From positions 558,001 through 622,000 of the forward strand of contig NZ_JAHOPB010000001.1 in the NCBI RefSeq assembly GCF_019039055.1: a DNA stretch of 64,000 nucleotides. Direction: 5' to 3'. The DNA is from Reyranella humidisoli. Lineage in GTDB: Bacteria > Pseudomonadota > Alphaproteobacteria > Reyranellales > Reyranellaceae. Shown here piece after piece: positions 24,809-32,469 of this stretch. The position numbers and the translations under genes were made by a program. The notes beneath the pieces were generated by a model. That model made no database searches and was not told the origin of the DNA. It saw nothing but the letters and a program-made list of their open reading frames with translations. The first letter of the stretch is position 1. Every line of letters begins with the position of its first letter.

Positions 24809-25839
24809 CGGCGTTCGCGCTGCGTCGTCCGATCCCGCTGTTCGCGCTCGCCGCTCTGGCGAGCGTGGTCGCGAGCCTGTGCATCGGCGCCTTCCCCGTC
24901 GGCCTCGGCCAGATCCTGTCGGCCATCGGCCTGTCGAACGAACCGCTCGACGACACCACGGCGGCGGTCCTCTACGCGATCCGCGCGCCGCGTGTCTTCG
25001 CGGCCTTCGCCGTCGGCGCCGCGCTGGCCGCCGGCGGGGCCGCGATGCAGAGCCTGTTCCGCAACCCGCTGGCCGATCCCGGCCTGCTGGGCGTGTCGAG
25101 CGGCGCGGCGCTGGCCGCGGTCTCGGTGATCGTGCTGGGCGAGAGGGTGATGCACATCGTGCCGCCGGAGCTGCGGCCCTGGTCGCTGCCGGTCGCAGCC
25201 TTCCTCGGCGGGCTCGCGGCCACCGTCCTCGTCTATCGCATTGCCGCGCGCGAGGGCGTGACCCTGGTGGGCACGCTGCTGCTGGCCGGCATCGCCATCA
25301 ATGCGCTGACGTCCGCCGGCATCGGCATGCTGGTCTTCGTGGCCGACGACCAGCAGCTTCGCACGCTGATCTTCTGGACCATGGGCGGCTTCGGCTCGGT
25401 CACCTGGGTGGCGATCACGCCCGCCCTTCTCATTCTTCTGATCAGCGTGCCGACCCTGCTGCCGACCGCGCATCTGCTCGATGCGCTGGCACTGGGTGAG
25501 CGCGAAGCCGGTCATGTCGGCGTCGACGTCGAACGCCTGAAGAGGCGCCTCGTGGCCCAGGTGGCGCTTGCGGTCGGCGCCGGCGTGGCGATCTCGGGCA
25601 TCGTGGGCTTCGTCGGCCTGATCGCGCCCCACATCGTGCGCCTGTTGCTCGGCCCCTCGCATCGCACGCTGCTGCCGGCGGCCGCCCTTTTCGGCGGGGC
25701 GTTTCTCGTGCTCGCGGATGCGCTGGCGCGCACCATGGTCTCGCCGGCCGAACTGCCGATCGGCGTGTTGACGGCATTGGTCGGCGGTCCGTTCTTCCTG
25801 TGGCTCCTGGCGAGCCGTGCCGCACGGGGTGGCCTGTGA
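24805..25839 (+). CDS. hmuU: Heme ABC transporter permease (FecCD family)
   Basis: The 344-residue inner-membrane protein has about ten helices. FecCD signatures are RAPRVFAAFAVGAALAAGGA, MQSLFRNPLADPGLLGVSSG and GFVGLIAPHIVRLLLGPSHR (the cytoplasmic coupling motif to the ATPase). It starts at a GTG overlapping the hmuT stop (GTGA). Together with HmuT and HmuV it imports heme into the cytosol for HmuS. Confidence 0.94.
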   Translation: MTAFALRRPIPLFALAALASVVASLCIGAFPVGLGQILSAIGLSNEPLDDTTAAVLYAIRAPRVFAAFAVGAALAAGGAAMQSLFRNPLADPGLLGVSSGAALAAVSVIVLGERVMHIVPPELRPWSLPVAAFLGGLAATVLVYRIAAREGVTLVGTLLLAGIAINALTSAGIGMLVFVADDQQLRTLIFWTMGGFGSVTWVAITPALLILLISVPTLLPTAHLLDALALGEREAGHVGVDVERLKRRLVAQVALAVGAGVAISGIVGFVGLIAPHIVRLLLGPSHRTLLPAAALFGGAFLVLADALARTMVSPAELPIGVLTALVGGPFFLWLLASRAARGGL

Positions 25840-25841
25840 AG

Positions 25842-26615
25842 ATGCTTCAGGCGATCGGCATCGAGGTGCGCGTGCGCACCAAGACGCTGCTGCGCGATGT
25901 CTCGCTCGAGGTCGAGCCAGGCGAGTTCGTGGCGATCATCGGCCCCAACGGCGCCGGCAAGAGCACGCTGCTCAATGCCCTGGCGGGCGACCGTCCCTTG
26001 ACCTCGGGCGAGATCCTGCTCGACGGGCGGCCGTTCGGACAGTGGAGCAAACCGGAGCTGGCACGACGTCGCGCCGTGCTGCCGCAGCATTCGGCCGTGG
26101 CCTTCGACTTCACCGGCCTGCAGATCGCGATGCTGGGACTGCTCGCCTTTCGCGGCACCCTGTCGGAACGACAGATGCAGGCACTGGCCGAACAGGCTCT
26201 CGCCGAAACCGAGGCACTGGCCTTCGCCGACCGGCCCTACACCGTTCTGTCCGGCGGCGAACGCCAGCGCATCCAGCTGGCGCGCGTGCTGGCGCAGTGC
26301 GACGCCGACCCGTCGGCGACGCCGTTCCTGCTGCTCGACGAGCCGATCACCGGCCTCGATCTCTCGCACCAGCACGCCGCCCTCGCCAGCGCGCGCCGAC
26401 GCGCCGATCGCGGCCTGGGCGTTCTCGCCGTGCTGCACGATCTGAACATGGCGGCGCGGTATGCCGACCGCGTCGGCATCGTCGAGGACGGTCGTGTGAC
26501 CAATCTGGGGCCGACGCGAGAGACGCTCGACCCGGCACGGCTTTCCGCCGTTTTCGCGACGCCCATCGTCCGAATCGAGACCGGCAGTGAGGCTGCATTT
26601 CTCAGCCCCGGCTGA
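25842..26615 (+). CDS. hmuV: Heme ABC transporter ATPase
   Basis: The 257-residue protein has Walker A GPNGAGKST (34-42), signature LSGGERQRIQLARVLAQ, Walker B FLLLDEPITGLD and the switch His in LHDLNMA. I use the ATG at 25842 since family members begin right at this strand (MLQAIGIEVRV). A GTG at 25836, overlapping the hmuU stop as GTGA like its neighbour, is an equally possible start. It powers HmuU and ends the heme operon; the next gene starts 98 bp later. Confidence 0.93.
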   Translation: MLQAIGIEVRVRTKTLLRDVSLEVEPGEFVAIIGPNGAGKSTLLNALAGDRPLTSGEILLDGRPFGQWSKPELARRRAVLPQHSAVAFDFTGLQIAMLGLLAFRGTLSERQMQALAEQALAETEALAFADRPYTVLSGGERQRIQLARVLAQCDADPSATPFLLLDEPITGLDLSHQHAALASARRRADRGLGVLAVLHDLNMAARYADRVGIVEDGRVTNLGPTRETLDPARLSAVFATPIVRIETGSEAAFLSPG

Positions 26616-26659
26616 TTCACCGTGAATCGGTGTTCAATCCGACATAAACCCGCCGGATT
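26615..26659. promoter_or_regulatory. Overlapping inverted repeats upstream of the SrfB/SrfC operon
   Basis: The 98-bp gap holds ATTCAC-c-GTGAAT (26615-26627), overlapping CACCG-tgaat-CGGTG (26618-26632), and then AATCCG (26636-26641) paired with CGGATT (26654-26659). They could be an operator or promoter-proximal site for the following operon, or the transcript end of hmuV. No U-tract follows any stem. Confidence 0.4.
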
Positions 26660-26713
26660 CGAACGATGATATGATGCCTCAGCCAGTACTCAGATTACTG
26701 ACCACGGGCATCC

Positions 26714-27988
26714 ATGGGCGAACGCCCCACTTTGTTGATGACGACGCGACTCGGCGTGCGCCCCTTGGGCGTGCGGGGCGAGCCCTTGCATTCGGTGGCC
26801 AGCCAGCTCCTGTCCGTCATCCGGCGCCGGCTGGGTGACGGCCCGGCCGATCTGCTGGCCGAGCCGCAGCTTCGCGAATCGGGCGACGGCATCGACTGGT
26901 ATGCCGCGCGCGGCGGCACGGTTCAGCGCCTCTCCGAACTGGGCGAGGCCGAGCGCGCCGAGGCATTGCGCACGGTCGAGGATCGGCTCGCCCAGATCGG
27001 CACCCTGGGCGCCCAGCTCAAGGGCTCGGAGACCAGCGAGGAAGCTCGGCTGATCGGCCGCACGCTCGAACTCTCCACCTCGCGCCCCTCGGACGATTTC
27101 GTCTTCATGGTCGACGGACAGCCGGTGATCGTGGCCTGGGGCTATGAAGACGACGCCGCCGCAAGCCTGCAGGCCTTCCCGCTCGCGACGGTCCCGCCGG
27201 CCGCAATGCCGCAGGCCGTATTCGCCAGCGCACCGGCCGCGGCCCTGCCGGCCACGCGCATCGTCGGCTGGGCGCCGTGGTTCAGCGCGCTGCTGTTCGG
27301 CCTGCTGCTCCTGCTGCTGTTGCTTCTGACCTCGTGGCTGCTGCGCGCCTGCGTCCCGGTCGACCCGACGCTGAACGTCGCCACGATCGAGACCCCGGCA
27401 CCGCCCGCCCCGGAAGCGCCACCCGATCCGACGCCTCTTCTGAAGGCCGCCCTCGAGTCGGCGGGCGACGAGGAACGCAAGCTCAAGGCGGAACTCGTGG
27501 CGCTGGAAGCCGAACTCAAAGGCAAGCTCGAACAGTGCAAGCCGATCGAGCCGCCCAAACCACCGGCGCCTCCACCGGTGGCCAAAGTTGACCCGCCGAA
27601 GCCACCGCCTCCTCCGGCACCAAAGCCGCAGCCGCCCCAGCAGGCCTCCGCGCCGCCGACCAACCGGCCGCCGCCGGGCCAGCTCCCGTGCGACTGGTCG
27701 GGCGATTCGGGCGGCGAGGGCGTGACGCGCAACAAGCACTATCTTGGCGACAAGCCGGGCTTCGTGGCCCTCAACTACCAGCTCTTCGTGCGGCCCGACG
27801 ACATCAGGGTCATGTATCGCGGCCAGAACATCGCCGGCACCGGCGGAGCACGCAGCGGGCGCGGCGGCTTCGGATTCGATTGGAACCCCGTCGCCGGGGA
27901 TTATTCGGTCGACGTGATCGTAACGGGTGAGCAATGGGGCACGCGCTGGAACTACGCCATTTCCTGCCCGCGTGCCGGCAGACGGTGA
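26714..27988 (+). CDS. SrfA-like single-pass membrane protein, paralogue 1
   Basis: The 424-residue protein has an N-terminal cytosolic domain (about 1-150) with WYA at 62-64, DG at 134-135 and WG at 142-143. One membrane helix follows (about 189-210), then a short coiled coil (EERKLKAELVALEAELKGKL), a Pro/Lys-rich linker (about 276-324) and a C-terminal beta-rich domain with Cys326 and Cys418. The N-terminal domain aligns without gaps to that of the next gene. I call it SrfA-like from its place before SrfB and SrfC family genes; similarity to Salmonella SrfA was not tested. The linker resembles envelope-spanning proteins. It starts a six-gene operon; 8 bp separate it from the next gene. Confidence 0.72.
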   Translation: MGERPTLLMTTRLGVRPLGVRGEPLHSVASQLLSVIRRRLGDGPADLLAEPQLRESGDGIDWYAARGGTVQRLSELGEAERAEALRTVEDRLAQIGTLGAQLKGSETSEEARLIGRTLELSTSRPSDDFVFMVDGQPVIVAWGYEDDAAASLQAFPLATVPPAAMPQAVFASAPAAALPATRIVGWAPWFSALLFGLLLLLLLLLTSWLLRACVPVDPTLNVATIETPAPPAPEAPPDPTPLLKAALESAGDEERKLKAELVALEAELKGKLEQCKPIEPPKPPAPPPVAKVDPPKPPPPPAPKPQPPQQASAPPTNRPPPGQLPCDWSGDSGGEGVTRNKHYLGDKPGFVALNYQLFVRPDDIRVMYRGQNIAGTGGARSGRGGFGFDWNPVAGDYSVDVIVTGEQWGTRWNYAISCPRAGRR

Positions 27989-27996
27989 GGAACTAG

Positions 27997-29445
27997 ATGA
28001 CCGCAGGTCCGCTACTCGTCAGTGAGCCGCTGCAGCGCTACCGCGCGCTCGGCCTGGCCGGCGATCCGGTGTGGCGCGCCGCGGGACAGCTGCGCGCCGC
28101 CATCGCCGCACGCCTGTCGCGCGAGCATGCCGATCTTCTGGCATTGCCCGAAGCCGAACCGAGCGGCCGCTCTATCAACTGGTACGCGCCGTTCGACGGC
28201 GATGTGAAGCGCCTCGGCGATCTGGATGATGCCGAGCGACGCGAGACCCTCGACAGGGTGCAGCGCCTCCACGGCGAGATCGCTGGCCTCGCGACGCAGA
28301 TGGAAGCGGTCGACCGGTCGAACGCCGAGCGCAACTTCGCCCGCCTGCTGCGCCATGCACTGACCGCGCCGGGCGAGGAAACGCTCTACGTCGTCGACGG
28401 TCGCCCGGTGATGGCGTTCTGGGGCTTCACGGCCGATGCCGCGCTTCCCGGCGTGTTCCTCAACAGTCCACCGCCAGCCGTTGCACCACGCGTTGCCGCG
28501 CCCCTGGTCGCCCGGCCCGAAGCCGTGATGGCTTCCGCTCCGGCAATCGCTGCCGTCGCGGCGCCGCGCACCGTCTGGTGGCAGTGGCTGCTGCTCGGCG
28601 TGCTGCTGATGCTGATCCTGGCGCTGCTGGCTTGGCTCGTGCGGCCCTACCTGCCGCGCCTCGAACCCTATATCGAGGCGGAGGCGCGCGAGCGTGCGTT
28701 GAGCTTCGCCGTGCGCCAACCGATGGAACTGCAGCAGACCCGCGTATTGACGCTCGTGCAGGACAACGAATCGCTGCGTCTCGAACTGGCGCGCCTCACC
28801 GACGAGCTGTCGCGTCGCGGCGGCGATTGCGCCGCGGGCGTGCTTGGACCAGGCGGCGTGATCGTCGGTTCCGTCGGCGGCCCACCGATCGAACGCGGCG
28901 CCGGGCCCGATGCCGCCGGGGCCATCAACGATCCGAACAAGGATGCGTCCAAGGAGCTCGACAAGCAGCAGGAGGCCATGGGTCCGAACGGCAAGGACAC
29001 CAAGGGCCTGGACGAGCAGAACAAGGACAAGAACACCGCGTCGAAGAACGATCCCAAGAAGGACGAGCCCAAGCCGATGGTGGTCCCGCCCGAATCCAAG
29101 CAAAAGCAGGACCTCGCCTTCCTGAAGGGCGACTGGCGTTCGCGGACCGGCCTCGCCACCGCGACCGGCGAGAAGGACATCCGCCCTTCCTACACGCTCG
29201 ACGACAAGGGCAAGGGCAAGGTGTCGTTCACCCAGAAGAACGGCGCCACCTGCGAGGCCCCGGCCGAAGCACGCTGGGACGGCACCAAGCTGGTGATCGA
29301 GGAGAAGAGCAACCCGCGCTGCAGCGACGGCAAGACTTACGCCCGCAATACCGTGAATTGCGAGATCGGCGCCGACGGAGCGGCGCAATGCAAGGGCAGC
29401 CAGCCTGGCGACCCGCGAAGCTACAAGGTGCAGATCGGGCGTTGA
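27997..29445 (+). CDS. SrfA-like single-pass membrane protein, paralogue 2
   Basis: The 482-residue protein repeats the plan of its neighbour: N-terminal domain with WYA at 62-64, DG at 134-135 and WG at 142-143 (same positions), one membrane helix (about 196-215), a helical segment ending in Cys (about 250-280) and a Lys/Asp/Asn-rich linker (about 310-370). The C-terminal domain starts near AFLKGDWRSRTGL and has four Cys (TCEAP, RCSDG, NCEIG, QCKGS), likely two disulfides in the periplasm. I recall this C-terminal domain type beside SrfB genes. The function is unknown; the topology suggests that the N-domain meets the cytosolic SrfB/SrfC proteins. Confidence 0.72.
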   Translation: MTAGPLLVSEPLQRYRALGLAGDPVWRAAGQLRAAIAARLSREHADLLALPEAEPSGRSINWYAPFDGDVKRLGDLDDAERRETLDRVQRLHGEIAGLATQMEAVDRSNAERNFARLLRHALTAPGEETLYVVDGRPVMAFWGFTADAALPGVFLNSPPPAVAPRVAAPLVARPEAVMASAPAIAAVAAPRTVWWQWLLLGVLLMLILALLAWLVRPYLPRLEPYIEAEARERALSFAVRQPMELQQTRVLTLVQDNESLRLELARLTDELSRRGGDCAAGVLGPGGVIVGSVGGPPIERGAGPDAAGAINDPNKDASKELDKQQEAMGPNGKDTKGLDEQNKDKNTASKNDPKKDEPKPMVVPPESKQKQDLAFLKGDWRSRTGLATATGEKDIRPSYTLDDKGKGKVSFTQKNGATCEAPAEARWDGTKLVIEEKSNPRCSDGKTYARNTVNCEIGADGAAQCKGSQPGDPRSYKVQIGR

Positions 29446-29484
29446 GACCTTACATACACATGATGATGGCCGTATCGGAATGAC

Positions 29485-32451
29485 ATGAGCGACCTTGCCC
29501 GCCTGCCGAGCTATCCCAGCCCGACGACGCTGATTGCCCGCTCCGGCATCCAGTTCCTCGACTTCGGCTTCGACCCCGTGCGCCTCAAGGTACGCGAATG
29601 GGGCTTCCATGACGCCGCCGCCTCCAACGCGGTCGACGATCTGGTGCAGCTCGACTTCGACGAGGGCCGCGGCCAGTACGAGGTGGTCGAGAACGGCCGC
29701 CGGCGCGCCGCCGATCCCAACCTCGTCATCACCGCCAAGGACGCGCTCGCACCCTTTCTCGACAAATGGGTGCCGGTGCCGTTCCTGCAGGTGCGGCCCA
29801 ACAACCAGTTCCGCGAAGGCCCTGCCGACTGGGCGCGCGTGCGCGTGGTCGACCTCGAGGCGCGCTACGGCTCGGGCTATCGCGACGAGCAGGGCAACCG
29901 CTATCGCGCGGTGCTGGCCTTCGACACCGGCCTGATCGCCGAGGCCGAGGGCCGGGCCTATCTCGCGCCTTCGCCCAAGGACGTGACCTCCGGTGCCTTG
30001 TTTTCGCTGGCGCCGCAGCAGCGCGCCAATCACTGGCTGCTGCGCCAGGGCTGGATGGTGCAGTGGCTCGACGAGCTGTTCCACGAGCTGCATCCGCGCG
30101 CGACGGCGGAAGAGATCGACAACGACATCAAGCAGAAGCCGCAGGAAGCGACCGCGCGCTACCTCGCCTTCCTTGGCCTGCTCGCGGCGGCCGCGCACTT
30201 CCCGCCTGTCAAGCTGGTGGGCGATGCCGAGCGGCCGGGTCGGGGCGCGATCGAGGTCGACCTGGTGCTCGACGTCGGCAACTCGCGCACCTGCGGCCTG
30301 CTGATCGAGGCGGCGGGCGAGTTGGGGGTCAACCTGAACGATTCCTACGAACTGGCCCTGCGCGACCTCTCGCATCCCGAGGTCGTCCACACGCGCCCCT
30401 TCGAATCGCGCGTGGAGTTCGCCCAGGCGTGGTTCGGCAAGAACCATCTCTCGCGACTGGGCGGTCGCGCCGATGCCTTCGTCTGGCCGACCATGACGCG
30501 CGTCGGTCCCGAGGCGACGCGGCTGGCGGCTCGCCGGCGCGGTACCGAGGGCAATACCGGCATGTCGAGTCCCAAGCGTTATCTGTGGGATGAGGAAGCG
30601 CAGACCCGCGAATGGCGCTTCAACGTGGCCTATGCGCAGGACCAGACGGCGATGCCGGCCGCCGCCGGGCCGATGGCCCAGCTCGTGAACCAAAAGGGCG
30701 AGCCGCTGCATCTCGTGGATGCCGACGCCGATTCGGCCGACCACCTGCCGGTGTTCGAGCCGCTTTACTCACGTTCTTCGGTCATGACGTTCGTCCTCAC
30801 CGAAGTGCTGCTGCAGGCGCTGACGCTCATGAACTCGCCGCAGCAGCGCGGCCGGCGCGCCCATGCCGAGACGCCGCGCCGTCTGCGCCGCATCGTGCTC
30901 ACCCTGCCGACCGGCATGCCGCTGGCCGAACGGCTGATCTTCCGCAAGCGCGCCGAGGCCGCGCGCGACCTCGTCTGGATGATGATGGGCTGGAAGCTCG
31001 ACGATCCGGCGGCGCCGGCGCCGCGCGTGCTCACCGACTGGGACGAGGCGAGCTGCACGCAACTCGTCTACCTCTACACCGAGGTCGCCCGCAATTTCGG
31101 CGGCGACGCACGCCGCTTCTTCCAGATCACGCGCAAGCCGCGCGGCAAGCCGCCCGAGGACGTGCTCAACATCGCCAGCATCGACGTGGGTGGCGGCACG
31201 ACCGATCTCATCATCAACTCTTACCGGCTCGAAGGCGCCGGAACGTCGGTGACGCTGTTCCCGGAACAGAAGTTCCGCGAGGGCTTCAACGTGGCCGGCG
31301 ACGACATCCTGCTGCGCGTCGTGCAGGGCCATGTGCTGCCGCCGATCGAGGCGGCGCTGCGCACCGCGGGCATCGCCAATCCGGGGGACCTGATGGCCGA
31401 GCTGGTTGGCGGTGATCGCGGCGGCGAGGACGTGATCCAGCGTAACCTGCGCCAGCAGTTCGCGCTCCAGATCGCCCAGCCGATCGCGCTCGAGTTCCTG
31501 CGCGCGGCCGAGACCTACGATCCGACCTCCGGCGTCGTCGCGGCCGAGCCGCGGGCCTACGAGACATTCTTCCCGGGCGGCGCCAAGCCGTCGGACGAAG
31601 TCGTCACCTTCGTGAACGAGGCGGCACGCAAGCGCGGCGCCCAGAACTTCGACCTGCGCGCCGTCGTTTTCCCGGTCGACCTGCCGGGCCTCGACAAGAC
31701 GGTGCGCGCCGAGATGGGTCGCGTGCTGGCGCCGCTCGCCGAGATCGTCCACGCCTACGATTGCGACGTGCTGCTTCTCTCCGGCCGGCCGTCCCGCCTG
31801 CCCGGCATCCGCGCGCTGGTGATGGAACTGCTGCCGCTGCCGCCGGAGCGGGTGATCTCGCTGCACGAATATCGCGTCGGCGCCTGGTATCCGTTCCGCG
31901 ACGCGCGCCTGCGCGTCGAGGATCCGAAGACCACGGTCGCGGTTGGCGCCATGATCGCGGCGCTGGCGCAGTCGCAGCTTCCGGACTTCTCCTTCCGCTC
32001 CGACCTGCTGCGCTCCAAGAGCATCGCCCGGTTCATCGGCAAGCTCGACGGCGGCGGCCGCCTGCAGAAGGAGGATCTCGTCTATCGCGACGTCGATCTC
32101 GACAATCGCGAGTACGAGCTGCCCGAGATCGCCTTCGAGTTCCGCGGGCCCATGTGGCTGGGGGCGCGCCAGCTCGACCTGGTGCGCTGGCCGGCGGCGC
32201 GGCTCTATGCACTCGAATTTGCCAAGCCTGAGTATGCAGAGCGCCATGCGCGCGAGACGCCGTTCAAGATCGCGCTCGCCCGGGTGAAGCCCAAGGACAA
32301 GGACTCGGGCGACGTCGAACGTTTCCGTCTGCGTCAGGTGACCAATCGCGACGGCCGCGCCGTCGCGCTCGATCGCCTGACTCTCCGCCTTCAGACACTG
32401 CCGCGCCGTGAGGGCTACTGGCTCGACACCGGCATGCTCAAGACCGGTTAA
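29485..32451 (+). CDS. srfB: SrfB-family protein with actin/Hsp70-type nucleotide-binding motifs
   Basis: The 988-residue cytosolic protein belongs to the family named 'virulence factor SrfB'. After an N-terminal region of about 255 residues it shows the motifs of the actin/Hsp70/sugar-kinase fold: phosphate-1 DVGNSRTCG (263-271), phosphate-2 IDVGGGTTDL (566-575) and an adenosine-like motif LLLSGRPSRLPGI (763-775). ATP binding is therefore likely, though not shown for this protein. No signal peptide or membrane segment is seen. It starts 39 bp after the paralogue-2 gene and is followed after 18 bp by srfC. A chaperone- or filament-like ATPase role is an inference from the fold. Confidence 0.85.
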   Translation: MSDLARLPSYPSPTTLIARSGIQFLDFGFDPVRLKVREWGFHDAAASNAVDDLVQLDFDEGRGQYEVVENGRRRAADPNLVITAKDALAPFLDKWVPVPFLQVRPNNQFREGPADWARVRVVDLEARYGSGYRDEQGNRYRAVLAFDTGLIAEAEGRAYLAPSPKDVTSGALFSLAPQQRANHWLLRQGWMVQWLDELFHELHPRATAEEIDNDIKQKPQEATARYLAFLGLLAAAAHFPPVKLVGDAERPGRGAIEVDLVLDVGNSRTCGLLIEAAGELGVNLNDSYELALRDLSHPEVVHTRPFESRVEFAQAWFGKNHLSRLGGRADAFVWPTMTRVGPEATRLAARRRGTEGNTGMSSPKRYLWDEEAQTREWRFNVAYAQDQTAMPAAAGPMAQLVNQKGEPLHLVDADADSADHLPVFEPLYSRSSVMTFVLTEVLLQALTLMNSPQQRGRRAHAETPRRLRRIVLTLPTGMPLAERLIFRKRAEAARDLVWMMMGWKLDDPAAPAPRVLTDWDEASCTQLVYLYTEVARNFGGDARRFFQITRKPRGKPPEDVLNIASIDVGGGTTDLIINSYRLEGAGTSVTLFPEQKFREGFNVAGDDILLRVVQGHVLPPIEAALRTAGIANPGDLMAELVGGDRGGEDVIQRNLRQQFALQIAQPIALEFLRAAETYDPTSGVVAAEPRAYETFFPGGAKPSDEVVTFVNEAARKRGAQNFDLRAVVFPVDLPGLDKTVRAEMGRVLAPLAEIVHAYDCDVLLLSGRPSRLPGIRALVMELLPLPPERVISLHEYRVGAWYPFRDARLRVEDPKTTVAVGAMIAALAQSQLPDFSFRSDLLRSKSIARFIGKLDGGGRLQKEDLVYRDVDLDNREYELPEIAFEFRGPMWLGARQLDLVRWPAARLYALEFAKPEYAERHARETPFKIALARVKPKDKDSGDVERFRLRQVTNRDGRAVALDRLTLRLQTLPRREGYWLDTGMLKTG

Positions 32452-32469
32452 GGGACCATCGGGAAGATC

